Assembly (NCBI RefSeq): GCF_019977235.1
Contig: NZ_AP024646.1
Span: 1-64,000 of the forward strand
Length of the DNA: 64,000 bases
Source of the DNA: Arthrobacter sp. StoSoilB5
GTDB taxonomy: Bacteria; Actinomycetota; Actinomycetes; Actinomycetales; Micrococcaceae
Direction of reading: 5' to 3'
A program made the position numbers and the translations under genes. Of this stretch, positions 30,824 to 39,276 are shown piece by piece. Under the pieces are notes generated by a model. That model searched no databases. It saw nothing but the letters and a program-made list of their open reading frames with translations, and had not been told where the DNA came from. The stretch's first letter is position 1; each line of letters opens with the position of its first letter.

Positions 30824-32250
30824 GGGTGCTTCACCGCCTCCGTGGGTGCGCCCGGTGTGGGTACAGCGGCCGGCTTGCGTGCGGCCGGGTTGGTACTGCT
30901 TGCAGGGGGTTTATTGACCATCGGAGTTGTATCTATAGGCCCGCGGGCCGTGTTGGAGATCATGAGCAGGAGGCCGACGATGATCCAGTTGGCCAGGAGC
31001 GAGGAACCACCAGCGGCGAGGAATGGCGTGGTGAGGCCAGTCAGCGGGATAAGCCGGGTGACGCCGCCGATGACCACAAAGCATTGGAGCGCGATCGCGA
31101 AGGAGAGTCCGCACGCCAGCAGTTTGCCGAACGCATCGCGGGTGCCCAGCGCCGCACGGAAACCGCGCGTGAAAAGCAGCAGGTAGAGCATCACGACGGC
31201 GAACAGGCCAATGAGGCCGAGTTCTTCGCCGATGAGTGCCACGATCATGTCGCTGTTGGCGAAGGGAACCAGATCCGGCCTGCCTTGGCCAAGGCCCGTG
31301 CCCACCAAGCCGCCATCAGCCATGCCGAACAAGCCCTGCACGATCTGGCCACTGCCACCGGGTGACCTGCCAAAGACCTCAGGGGTAAAAGCGTTGATCC
31401 AGCTGTCGATCCTGAAGGCCACGTGCGAGAAGATCTTCGAAGCTATGAAGCCACCGCCAAGGATCAGGGCAAGGCCGATCACCACCCACGAGATACGGCT
31501 TGTGGCGACGTAGATCATCACAATGAACAGGCCGAAGAAAAGTACCGATGATCCGAGGTCGCGCTGGAATACGAGGACGCCAATGCTCACCAACCAGGCT
31601 GTGATCATCGGACCTAGGTCCTTGAAGCGCGGGAACTGCATGGGGCCGATCTTCCGGCCGGCCAGGAGGATCAGGTCCCGGTTGGAGGAAAGATACCCGG
31701 CGAAGAATATGGCCAGCGTGATCTTGGCGATTTCACCGGGCTGGAACGTCATCGGGCCGATCCGGATCCAAACGCTCGCACCCAGTACTTCGCCGGCAGA
31801 GATACCTGGAACCAGCGGGAGGATCAGCAGGAAAGCACTGGCCGCGAGGGAAATGTAGGTAAACCGGCGCAAGATTCGGTGGTCCTTGAGGAACCAGATC
31901 ACGGCGATGGACACTGCCATGGCAATAAGCGTCCAACGGAGTTGGTTGTTTCCGGTGTCGTCCCCGGGCCCGTCCATGCGGTGGATCAAAGCAAGGCCGA
32001 GTCCATTCAGTGCCACGACGATGGGAAGTATTACCGGATCGGCATACTTAGCCCGAAGCCTCAGGACGACGTGGAAGGCAAAGGCGGCGACGGCGAGTAG
32101 GCTCGACTGGAACCAGAAGTCGCTGTCCAGCCCACTTTGGGAATTGATGCTCACCAATGCACTGGCGCCGATACCAACGGCAAGCGCAAGCACGATCAGC
32201 GCCAGTTCAACGTTCCGGCGCGCCTTGGGTGCAGTTTCAGTCTGGATCAT
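30820..32250 (-). CDS. rodA: SEDS-family peptidoglycan polymerase RodA/FtsW
   Basis: Integral membrane glycosyltransferase of the FtsW/RodA/SpoVE family, 476 residues with about 12 membrane segments. Conserved SEDS loops such as GQGRPDLVPFANSDMIVALIGEELGLIG are present. A Pro/Thr-rich C-terminal tail ends the protein. It overlaps pstP upstream and pbpA downstream by four bases each, consistent with joint synthesis of the polymerase and its transpeptidase. Confidence 0.94.
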   Translation of the reverse strand: MIQTETAPKARRNVELALIVLALAVGIGASALVSINSQSGLDSDFWFQSSLLAVAAFAFHVVLRLRAKYADPVILPIVVALNGLGLALIHRMDGPGDDTGNNQLRWTLIAMAVSIAVIWFLKDHRILRRFTYISLAASAFLLILPLVPGISAGEVLGASVWIRIGPMTFQPGEIAKITLAIFFAGYLSSNRDLILLAGRKIGPMQFPRFKDLGPMITAWLVSIGVLVFQRDLGSSVLFFGLFIVMIYVATSRISWVVIGLALILGGGFIASKIFSHVAFRIDSWINAFTPEVFGRSPGGSGQIVQGLFGMADGGLVGTGLGQGRPDLVPFANSDMIVALIGEELGLIGLFAVVMLYLLLFTRGFRAALGTRDAFGKLLACGLSFAIALQCFVVIGGVTRLIPLTGLTTPFLAAGGSSLLANWIIVGLLLMISNTARGPIDTTPMVNKPPASSTNPAARKPAAVPTPGAPTEAVKHP

Positions 32251-33851
32251 TTGGCCGCCCCACAGGGAGTCGGAACGGGCGAAGGCGTGGGGCTGGCAAC
32301 GGCTGCGGTACTTGGAATGGGAACACTCGTGGTGGTTGTAGGAGTGGGAGAAGCAGTGGTGCTCGGGCAGGATCCCGACGTACTGCCGTAGTTCTTCAGG
32401 TTCTCGACAATGCGCTGGGCGTCGCTAAGGTCTCCGGCCGGAACGGTCTGGCGAACACTCTGTTGGCCGTACTCGGGGAGAGACTCAACACGGAGGTCAG
32501 TGACAGCCTCCAGCCGCGACAGCTGGATAGGTCCGAGGCGCTGTGAAATGCCATTGAAGATCGCCACGCGGGAATCGTACTCGCCCACGTAATAGCGGGT
32601 CTGGGTCCAAGCGTAGCCAAGCCAGAGGCCAACAACGACGCCGAGCACAACAACAGCTGCGACAGAGGGCATGAGCCAGCGGATGCGGCGTCTTGCCGGT
32701 TCTTCGACTTCCAGGCGGTCCTGTTCGGCTTTGTGGGTCAAAACAGTGGCGGCGCGTCGTGCAACAGTGCGGCCCGCCACGGTTGGGATTGATCCGGTCT
32801 CGGCTGCTGTGGCCGCAGCGCCCACCAGCTCATGAGGACGGCTGGCCAACTCTTCGCGGAGTACCTCAGCGGAAAGGTGTTCACCCAGGTGGGGGTCAGT
32901 GATGGCAGGTGGCTCGTTGGACGTTCCGGATTCGTCCGCAGGCTCCGCTTTCTCCGAGGTGAGCTCGACTGTGGAGGTGGGACCTTCCGTCGGTTTAGCG
33001 GCAGCAGGAGATTCGGGCTCGTCCAGAGCGGCCAGCGCCGCCGGAGGAACGACGTCGACGGCGGCCGTGTTGACGTCGTCGTCGGTCTCCTCAACAATCT
33101 CCAACACGACCACGGTGACGTTGTCCGGGGCGCCGGCTTCCAGCGTGAGGTTCACGAGGATTTCCGCGCATTCCCGAAGGTCCTTGGTTTCCCGGACCAC
33201 CCGCTCAACTACGTGGCCTGCGACGTAGTTGAGGCCATCTGAGCAGAGCAACCAACGCTCGCCCGGCTCGACGTCGAGGGCGTCCAAGTCCAGCTCCGGG
33301 CTGGCGTCGACGTCGCCCAGGACGCGCATCAGGACGTTCTTGTGCGGATGTGTTTCGGCTTCCTCGGGCCTGAGGCGGCCTTCATCAATGAGGCGCTGAA
33401 CGAACGTGTGGTCGATGCTGACTTGCTCGAACTTCTTGTTCCGCAGGCGGTAGGCCCGCGAATCGCCGATGTGGGCGAAATGCAGTTTACGGTCCTCAAG
33501 GAGCAGGGCCGTGACGGTGGTGCCCATGCCGGAGAGTTTGGGATTCTGGTGCACCAACTCCGACAGTAGCGAATTGGCGGTCTGGATCTCATCGGCGAGG
33601 ATCGTGTCTGCGCCGTCCGGGTAGTCGTCATGATCAAGGTGGATCATGTCCAGCACCGTGGAGGCAGAGGCGACGTCGCCGCCGGCGTGACCACCCATGC
33701 CGTCGGCCACGACCGCAAGATGGCGGCCCACATAAGCGGAGTCGTCATTCTTGGAGCGGATCCGTCCGACGTCGGAGCGCGCGGCGTAGCGCATGATCAA
33801 CGGGCGCTCCGCAGGCCTTTCCTTGCCCTCGGGGGTCTCGGGAGAAGCCAT
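32247..33851 (-). CDS. pstP: PP2C-family serine/threonine phosphatase PstP
   Basis: The phosphatase that reverses PknA/PknB signalling. The PP2C domain (about 20-250) has RSKNDD, the metal-binding DGMGGHAGGDVAS, SDGLNYV and GAPDNVTVVV. After an acidic linker there is a membrane helix (about 400-420, MPSVAAVVVLGVVVGLWLG) and a Ser/Thr/Pro-rich extracytoplasmic tail. 534 residues. It lies three bases after fhaB and overlaps rodA. Confidence 0.94.
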   Translation of the reverse strand: MASPETPEGKERPAERPLIMRYAARSDVGRIRSKNDDSAYVGRHLAVVADGMGGHAGGDVASASTVLDMIHLDHDDYPDGADTILADEIQTANSLLSELVHQNPKLSGMGTTVTALLLEDRKLHFAHIGDSRAYRLRNKKFEQVSIDHTFVQRLIDEGRLRPEEAETHPHKNVLMRVLGDVDASPELDLDALDVEPGERWLLCSDGLNYVAGHVVERVVRETKDLRECAEILVNLTLEAGAPDNVTVVVLEIVEETDDDVNTAAVDVVPPAALAALDEPESPAAAKPTEGPTSTVELTSEKAEPADESGTSNEPPAITDPHLGEHLSAEVLREELASRPHELVGAAATAAETGSIPTVAGRTVARRAATVLTHKAEQDRLEVEEPARRRIRWLMPSVAAVVVLGVVVGLWLGYAWTQTRYYVGEYDSRVAIFNGISQRLGPIQLSRLEAVTDLRVESLPEYGQQSVRQTVPAGDLSDAQRIVENLKNYGSTSGSCPSTTASPTPTTTTSVPIPSTAAVASPTPSPVPTPCGAAK

Positions 33852-33854
33852 GGA

Positions 33855-34343
33855 CTACGGCCTCAATTCAATAACCGTCTTGCCGATTCTCACCGGAACG
33901 CCAAGCTCCACCGGCAAGGCACGGGTGAGCTGTTGGTCGGCCAGGTAGGTGCCGTTGGTGGACCCGAGGTCCTCAATGAACCAGCGGCTGCCCTGTGGGA
34001 ACAAGCGTGCATGCCGGCCGGATGCGTAATCGTCTTCCAGGACCAGCGTGGCTTCCTGCGCGCGACCCAACAGGATGGGGCTGGCTGCCAGGGGAACAGT
34101 GGTGCCCTTGAGCGGGCCTTCAGTGACAACAAGGTTGCGCGCATGCTGGATGGCAGGCGGCGGGGACGCAGCCAATTCGGGGTGCTTGCGGACCTCGCGT
34201 GCCGTGGGGGCTCCGGTTACTGCCTTACGGCCGATCTGGAAGTCGCGCCGCATGGTGGACACGATGCTGAAGATCAACACCCACAGCAGCAGCAGGAAAC
34301 CGAAGCGAAGTGCCGTGATGGTCAGTTCGCTGATGTCGTTCAC
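33855..34343 (-). CDS. fhaB: FHA-domain protein FhaB (FipA-like)
   Basis: A 162-residue membrane-anchored phosphopeptide-binding protein. The N-terminal helix (LRFGFLLLLWVLIFSIV) is followed by the FHA domain (about 75-160) with LLGRAQEATLVL, GRHARLF and LGSTNGTYL. The start overlaps the fhaA stop (ATGA, 34340-34343). FHA proteins here read PknA/PknB phosphorylation and act in division and wall synthesis. Confidence 0.93.
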   Translation of the reverse strand: MNDISELTITALRFGFLLLLWVLIFSIVSTMRRDFQIGRKAVTGAPTAREVRKHPELAASPPPAIQHARNLVVTEGPLKGTTVPLAASPILLGRAQEATLVLEDDYASGRHARLFPQGSRWFIEDLGSTNGTYLADQQLTRALPVELGVPVRIGKTVIELRP

Positions 34344-35089
34344 GCGTGGCCACCCGTGGTCTGGGGGAGGAGGCGGAAAATAATCTTGGTACGTCCCATC
34401 GTGATGGTGGAGCCGTCGGTGAGTTCCACGCTGCCATCCACCTTGTGGCCGTTGACGTAGCTGCCATTGGTGGAACCAAGGTCAACGGCCCACGTAGTGC
34501 CGTTCTGGGTGCGGACCTCAAGGTGCTTCCTGGAAACTCCGGTGTCATCCACGAGGATGTCTGCTTCCGAAGAGCGTCCCAGGACGACTGACTGGGCATT
34601 GAGGGAATACCGCTGGCCGCCAATGTCCAGGACGGGCTGGAGTCGGGTGGGCTGCCGGGCGGGTGCAGCTGGAACATTCGGGCGTGGGGCCTGCGGAGCC
34701 GGAGCGGCATCGTCCGAGGATTTCTCGGTCCGCGAAGTTATTTCGAAGTGCCCGGCGCGTTCCTCTTCGTTTCGACGGAACGAAATCCGGACAGGACCTT
34801 GGAGCGTGTAGCCCTGGCTGCGAACGTGCTGGATGACGACATCGCACAGTTCTTCGGCCAGCGGAGTTCCCCACTCCTGGGCGCGTCCGAAATCTTCGTC
34901 GCTGAGGAGGACGTCGAACACATTGGGGGCGAGAGTGCGCCCGGCTGCGATGGTGATGGACTTATTGTCCAGCTCGCGCCGTAGCTTGCTCGCGATTTCC
35001 ACCGGCTCAACACGCGCCCGCGACCCCGTGGAGAAGACGTTGCGGACAGCCTTTTCAATGCCGCGCTCGACTTTGTCCAGCAAACCCAT
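34340..35089 (-). CDS. fhaA: DUF3662/FHA-domain protein FhaA
   Basis: A 249-residue protein. The N-terminal FhaA domain (about 1-115, GLLDKVERGIEKAVRNVF) is followed by a linker and a C-terminal FHA domain (about 160-245) with VVLGRSSEADILV, VSRKHLEVR and LGSTNGSYVNG. First gene of the minus-strand kinase operon, with an AGGAGA ribosome site. In mycobacteria the homologue binds the lipid II flippase MviN; that link is family knowledge. Confidence 0.94.
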   Translation of the reverse strand: MGLLDKVERGIEKAVRNVFSTGSRARVEPVEIASKLRRELDNKSITIAAGRTLAPNVFDVLLSDEDFGRAQEWGTPLAEELCDVVIQHVRSQGYTLQGPVRISFRRNEEERAGHFEITSRTEKSSDDAAPAPQAPRPNVPAAPARQPTRLQPVLDIGGQRYSLNAQSVVLGRSSEADILVDDTGVSRKHLEVRTQNGTTWAVDLGSTNGSYVNGHKVDGSVELTDGSTITMGRTKIIFRLLPQTTGGHA

Positions 35090-35475
35090 GGCTCTTCTCC
35101 TTTCCTCGCCGCGGCACCCACTGTGCCTGGTTCAATACTCGGTGCTTCGACCCGTCCACGCACACAGCAAAGTGAGCGCCGAACGGCCCTTCCACTTCCC
35201 GATACTACTGGGAGTGTCTGGGAATGGCCTTAATCCACAACGCCTTACGACTCGGAAAAGTTCGCGTCCGGCCCGACCTGACGGGGGAGCGAGGGTGTGA
35301 AATTTCCGTGCCGTTAGGCAGAAGTTGTGCGGCTTTGGACCTCACGACAGCGTTGTTCCCAGCAAGGCGGGGACTCGATTGGTGTTTTGTCTGGAATGTC
35401 CGTTATGCTTGATCTCGCTGCTTTTGAAGGAAACGAAGCTGGGAGACCGGCGGAACGTCCTGAAAAAGAAGTTGC
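35090..35475. other. Intergenic region between fhaA and tRNA-Leu
   Basis: About 386 bases. It must hold the promoter of the minus-strand fhaA-pknB operon and that of tRNA-Leu. Short open frames here have no support. I do not see a convincing pair of -35/-10 elements, repeat or hairpin. Confidence 0.5.
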
Positions 35476-35558
35476 GCGCGAGTGGCGGAACGGCAGACGC
35501 GCTGGCTTCAGGTGCCAGTATCCGAAAGGGTGTGGGGGTTCAAATCCCCCCTCGCGCA
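35476..35558 (+). tRNA. tRNA-Leu (CAG)
   Basis: The acceptor stem GCGCGAG pairs with CTCGCGC, discriminator A. The anticodon stem CTGGC/GCCAG encloses TTCAGGT, giving anticodon CAG (35509-35511). A long variable arm follows (class II), and the T-arm GGTTCAAATCC is intact. 83 nt; CCA not encoded. Confidence 0.95.
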
Positions 35559-35566
35559 CGCAATTG

Positions 35567-35600
35567 AAAGAGCCCCGGTCTTAGGATCGGGGCTCTTTTG
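35567..35600 (+). terminator. Rho-independent terminator after tRNA-Leu
   Basis: Stem AAAGAGCCCCG / CGGGGCTCTTT (11 bp) with a ten-base loop, followed by a T-rich stretch. It lies eight bases after the tRNA. Confidence 0.85.
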
Positions 35601-35677
35601 CTTTGTCCTGTGGACCTTTGGACTTGTCCCGTGGACGGTTGGATTTGTCCGGTGATGGTGACTTCCGGCTTGCCCCG

Positions 35678-36376
35678 TCAGCTGCGTGCGGAACCCTTGA
35701 ACCGGCGTCGTGAATTGCTCAGGTGAAGGCGCATCGCTGCCGCGGCAGCGGCTGGGTCCCCGTCGGCGATGGCTGCGTATATAGAAGAGTGCTCGTGGAC
35801 CACTTGTTCGAACCGTTCGCGGGAGTCCTGCTCTTCACCGCCCAGGAGGCGCGTGCGTGGCATGGTGATCATTGTTTGACCCAGGGCGGTGATGCAGTCC
35901 GTATAAAAGGGATTTCCTGAGGCTGCAGCAACGGCCCGGTGGAATTCGAAGTCAGCCTTCATGGAGTGGGCCGGGTGGCCGGAACTCGCGGTGAATTGCT
36001 CCAGCGCACCATGCACTGCCTTCAATTGGTGCCCCGTGTGGTTCAGGGCCGCCAACGCTGCTGCTTCGGTCTCGACGCCGATCCGGAAGTCGAGCATCTG
36101 CAACCGGTCTTCCATGCTGGAGACGGGACGCGTCCCGGGGGCCTGGGTAGGGCCGTCCGCTGGCGGGGTCAGCGCGAAGCTGCCCCGCCCACGTTCGGTT
36201 TCAACAAGGCCCTCTGCCTGCAAACGGGTCAGGGCGGAGCGGACCACTGTCCGGCTCACCCCGTACTCGTTGATGAGGGTGTTTTCGCTCGGGAGCTTCT
36301 CGCCTGGCTGGATGGCGCCGTCGACGATGCGGTTGCGAAGGTCGGCGGCGAGATCCGCGGTCAGGTTTCGGCTCAT
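35678..36376 (-). CDS. FadR-type GntR family transcriptional regulator
   Basis: A 232-residue regulator. The winged HTH (about 5-70) includes PSENTLINEYGVSRTVVRSAL; the FCD effector domain follows with EAAALAALNHTG and HSSIYAAIADGD. It lies ten bases after the enolase-superfamily dehydratase gene on the same strand, so the pair is probably one operon. Two overlapping palindromes matching the FadR-subfamily consensus precede that gene and are its likely operator. Confidence 0.9.
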   Translation of the reverse strand: MSRNLTADLAADLRNRIVDGAIQPGEKLPSENTLINEYGVSRTVVRSALTRLQAEGLVETERGRGSFALTPPADGPTQAPGTRPVSSMEDRLQMLDFRIGVETEAAALAALNHTGHQLKAVHGALEQFTASSGHPAHSMKADFEFHRAVAAASGNPFYTDCITALGQTMITMPRTRLLGGEEQDSRERFEQVVHEHSSIYAAIADGDPAAAAAAMRLHLSNSRRRFKGSARS

Positions 36377-36386
36377 GGGTTCAAGA

Positions 36387-37514
36387 TTACGCGCCGAATT
36401 CCACCGATTCGGTGGTCCAGGCGCGGGCCTGCCCGCTGAGCGTAACGCCCAGTCCGGGGCGGTCCGGAACGATCATCCGGCCATTCTTGGTCTCCAGGCG
36501 TTCCTCGAAGAGGGGATCCAGCCAGTCGAAGTGCTCCACCCAGGGTTCCCGCGGATAGGCAGCGGCCAAGTGCAGGTGGATCTCCATGGCAAAGTGTGGA
36601 GCCAGGCCAAGGCCGCGCTCATCCGCAAGTGCAGCGAGGCGCAGGAACTGGGTGATGCCGCCGACGCGAGGGGCGTCGGGCTGGATGATGTCACAACTGT
36701 TGGCGTTGATGAGGCCCTTGTGTTCCGCGACTGAGGCCAGCATTTCGCCAGTGGCGATGGGCGTGTCCAAAACGTGGGCAAGGTGCGCGTGGCCTTCAAA
36801 ATCGTAGGCATCCAGCGGCTCTTCGATCCAGATGAGGTTGAATTCCTCGAGCTGGCGGCCCATGCGCAGGGCAGTCGCGCGATCCCACTGCTGGTTGGCG
36901 TCCACCATGAGGGGTACATCCCAGCCGATGTGCTCGCGGATGCCAGCCACGCGGCGGAGGTCTTCCTTGGAATCCGGCAGTCCCACCTTGATCTTGATGC
37001 CGCCGATGCCTTCCTCTATGGACTGCGTTGCGCGTGCCTTGACCTCGTCCAGTGTGGCGTTAAGGAAGCCGCCGGAGGTGTTGTAGGTCTGGACGGAGTC
37101 GCGATAGGAGCCCAGCAGTTTGGCCAGGGGGAGTCCGGCGCGCTTGGCTTTGAGATCGTAAAGCGCGATGTCGATGGCAGCCAGGGCCTGGGTTGCTACA
37201 CCTGAGCGGCCCACTGAGGCTCCGGCCCAGAGGAGCTTGGTGTAGATCCTGCCGATGTCGTTGGGGTCCTCACCAATGATGCCCTCGGCAACTTCCTTCG
37301 CGTGGGCGTACTGGGCAGGACCGCCGGCGCGTTTTGAGTAGCTGAACCCAATGCCGCTATGGCCCTGCTCCGTGGTGATCTCGGCGAAGAGGAACACTAC
37401 TTCGGTCATCGGCTTCTGGCGGCCGGTAAAGACCTTGGCGTCGCTTATGGGCACGGTGAGGGGCAAACGGGCCGTTGACAGTTTGATGTGGCGAATGAGA
37501 TCTACAGGGCTCAT
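36387..37514 (-). CDS. Mandelate racemase/muconate lactonizing family enzyme, sugar-acid dehydratase-like
   Basis: Enolase-superfamily enzyme of 375 residues. The catalytic Lys motif is KIKVG, metal ligands are in MVDANQQW, WIEEPL and TGEM, and the catalytic His is in LAPHFAMEIH. The pattern is closest to L-talarate/galactarate dehydratase, which dehydrates aldaric acids, but substrate specificity is not certain. The ATG at 37514 has AGGAG five bases upstream. Controlled, probably, by the adjacent GntR regulator. Confidence 0.85.
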   Translation of the reverse strand: MSPVDLIRHIKLSTARLPLTVPISDAKVFTGRQKPMTEVVFLFAEITTEQGHSGIGFSYSKRAGGPAQYAHAKEVAEGIIGEDPNDIGRIYTKLLWAGASVGRSGVATQALAAIDIALYDLKAKRAGLPLAKLLGSYRDSVQTYNTSGGFLNATLDEVKARATQSIEEGIGGIKIKVGLPDSKEDLRRVAGIREHIGWDVPLMVDANQQWDRATALRMGRQLEEFNLIWIEEPLDAYDFEGHAHLAHVLDTPIATGEMLASVAEHKGLINANSCDIIQPDAPRVGGITQFLRLAALADERGLGLAPHFAMEIHLHLAAAYPREPWVEHFDWLDPLFEERLETKNGRMIVPDRPGLGVTLSGQARAWTTESVEFGA

Positions 37515-37556
37515 GGTTCTCCTAAAGGGGCGAGGCATCCTTGCCTGACACTTAGG

Positions 37557-37586
37557 CTACAAGTTATTAACTTGTAGTACAAGTAA
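37557..37586. promoter_or_regulatory. GntR-type operator upstream of the dehydratase gene
   Basis: Two overlapping palindromes. CTACAAGTTA and TAACTTGTAG flank a central T (37557-37577), a perfect 10-bp inverted repeat. TTGTAGTACAA (37572-37582) matches the FadR-subfamily consensus TNGTNNNACNA. The site sits about 40-70 bases before the dehydratase start, where it would block or bracket the promoter. Confidence 0.75.
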
Positions 37587-37663
37587 TTTTCGACGGCTCC
37601 GGAATCACCGGGGAACGGGGCGCGTTGGGCGCGATCCGCCTCTGTGCTCGTAGACTCCCTGTG

Positions 37664-38383
37664 ATGCAAGTACAAGAAACAGCCGTTAGGACTAAGGTGG
37701 CCATCGATCACATCGGCACCCGGGGCAGCAAGGCCGCGGGCAAGGCAGCCGTTTTGGGAAGGGCCCGGAAAAGCCTGGTGAAGGCCCTGGGCGCCATAGC
37801 CTTGTCGCTCGTCTTAATCGGCTGTTCAGGGATTGCTTCCGACCCCCATGGATCGTCTACGCCAGCTGGCGGTGGCTTCGATACCTTGACGGCCAGCGGG
37901 GCCGAACGCATCAAGTCCCAGGGATCCGCGAAGCTGGACATGACTACGGGGAAACTCGACAAGGAGGCCGTTGGCCTACCCGCGGACGCTGCCAAAGGCC
38001 CCCTGATCTTTGCTGAGGAGGGGCGCCAGATCCAGATCAGCATCGCCGGTCCGCGGGGAACGGTGTCTGGAAGCTCCGACACCCTGAGGTTCGCAACGGA
38101 TTCCACCCGTCCTGATTTCAAGGAGGTTGCCTTCTACCACCGCTTGGATAACTGGGAGGATCTGGAAAAGGACGTTCGTGACGCCGTTTCCCGCTATGGT
38201 CTCGACGCCGATGATGCCGAATATTGGCTCCAGAACGTCAACAAGACCCGTAGCCCAGCCGAATTGCTGAACTACAGGCTGGGTCCAGGCACGTCTACCG
38301 GGTTGGCGGTCACCTACGACATTGCCTACGATGCCGTGGAACCATCGGTCATCAGCATCCGTGTGAACCCTTTGGAACGCTGA
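37664..38383 (+). CDS. Predicted lipoprotein of unknown function
   Basis: A 239-residue product with a lipobox SLVLIGCS; the lipidated Cys would be about residue 54 from the ATG at 37664. The leader before it is long and basic (RARKSLVKALG), so a later GTG at 37697 (44 residues before Cys) is also possible. The mature part is soluble, with acidic and aromatic segments (FYHRLDNWEDLEKDVRDAV). I recognise no domain. Divergent from the dehydratase operon, convergent with the TetR gene. Confidence 0.65.
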   Translation: MQVQETAVRTKVAIDHIGTRGSKAAGKAAVLGRARKSLVKALGAIALSLVLIGCSGIASDPHGSSTPAGGGFDTLTASGAERIKSQGSAKLDMTTGKLDKEAVGLPADAAKGPLIFAEEGRQIQISIAGPRGTVSGSSDTLRFATDSTRPDFKEVAFYHRLDNWEDLEKDVRDAVSRYGLDADDAEYWLQNVNKTRSPAELLNYRLGPGTSTGLAVTYDIAYDAVEPSVISIRVNPLER

Positions 38384-38407
38384 ATCCTGGACGTGTCCCC
38401 ATTTGCG

Positions 38408-39136
38408 CTATTGGTCGCCTGAGCTATCGGTAGGGGCTCCCCGCAGCGCCCCGAACCCGGTGATCAGGGCCTCAAGCCCCAAGCTAAAAGCAACGTCGGT
38501 GGGCCGTGGGTGCCGCTCCAAGGCGAGCCTGTCCACGGCTGCGGTGAAGTTGGGCACCTGGTCGGCAAGCGAGCCGGCGTCGAAAATGTCTTCGGGCGCG
38601 GTGACGTCGTACGCGGCCCCGAACACGAAGGCCTCCAAGGCAACAATTGCCGAAATGATCTTCTCTTCCGGGAACCCGGCGTCGCGGAATCCGGCGGTCA
38701 CGGCCTCGTACATCGCCAGGGTCTTCGGGGCGTTCGCCACCGGGAGCACGGCAATGACGGGGATCAGCGGCGTATGCTCCGAGAACACATCCCGGTAGGA
38801 CCACGCCCAGCGGCGTACGGCAACATCCCACGGCTCCACCCCAAAGGCGGACACATCAACCATGGCGGCCAGGTGGTCCTCCACCAGCAACAGCACGTCG
38901 TCCTTGGAGGCTACGTGGTTGTAGAGGGCGGATGGCGCCACGCCCAGCGAGCGTGCCAGGGCTGCCATGGTGAGTCCGTCGTAACCCTTGCTGCTGATCA
39001 ACTCCAGGGCCGCCGTCGTGATGCCGTTCTGGTCCAGGATTCGCGCCATGGGCCGTCCGGCGCGCCGCCGTGCCTTACTGGCAGAAGCTGGGGCAGCGCC
39101 CGGCTCGGGTTCTGGAGCGGGTGTGGGTGCGGGCAT
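38408..39136 (-). CDS. TetR-family transcriptional regulator
   Basis: A 242-residue TetR-type protein. A Pro/Ala-rich N-terminal stretch precedes the HTH (ALELISSKGYDGLTMAALA to PSALYNHVASKDDVLLL). The C-terminal ligand domain is helical and of the TetR_C type. It is divergent from the amine oxidase gene, and a 23-bp palindrome lies between them. An in-frame ATG at 39169 is an alternative start; the one at 39136 has AAAGG about six bases upstream. Confidence 0.87.
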   Translation of the reverse strand: MPAPTPAPEPEPGAAPASASKARRRAGRPMARILDQNGITTAALELISSKGYDGLTMAALARSLGVAPSALYNHVASKDDVLLLVEDHLAAMVDVSAFGVEPWDVAVRRWAWSYRDVFSEHTPLIPVIAVLPVANAPKTLAMYEAVTAGFRDAGFPEEKIISAIVALEAFVFGAAYDVTAPEDIFDAGSLADQVPNFTAAVDRLALERHPRPTDVAFSLGLEALITGFGALRGAPTDSSGDQ

Positions 39137-39217
39137 CGGAAGCCTTTCTGCTGCCTGTATCTCCAGCATTATTCCATCGGGTCTTCCCACTCGCGGACTT
39201 GGCGGCTATTATCAAAT

Positions 39218-39240
39218 ATAAATGAATGCCATTCATTTAT
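39218..39240. promoter_or_regulatory. TetR-type operator between regulator and amine oxidase
   Basis: A perfect palindrome with 11-base arms ATAAATGAATG / CATTCATTTAT around one C. It is 36 bases before the amine oxidase ATG and about 80 bases before the TetR start, an ideal place to control both genes. Confidence 0.8.
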
Positions 39241-39276
39241 TGGTCAGCCACCACGGACGGCCACGGAGAGGACATC

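Noticed and set aside
35224..35584. Short frames around tRNA-Leu
   Set aside because: They read through the tRNA and its terminator on either strand, so are unlikely to be genes.
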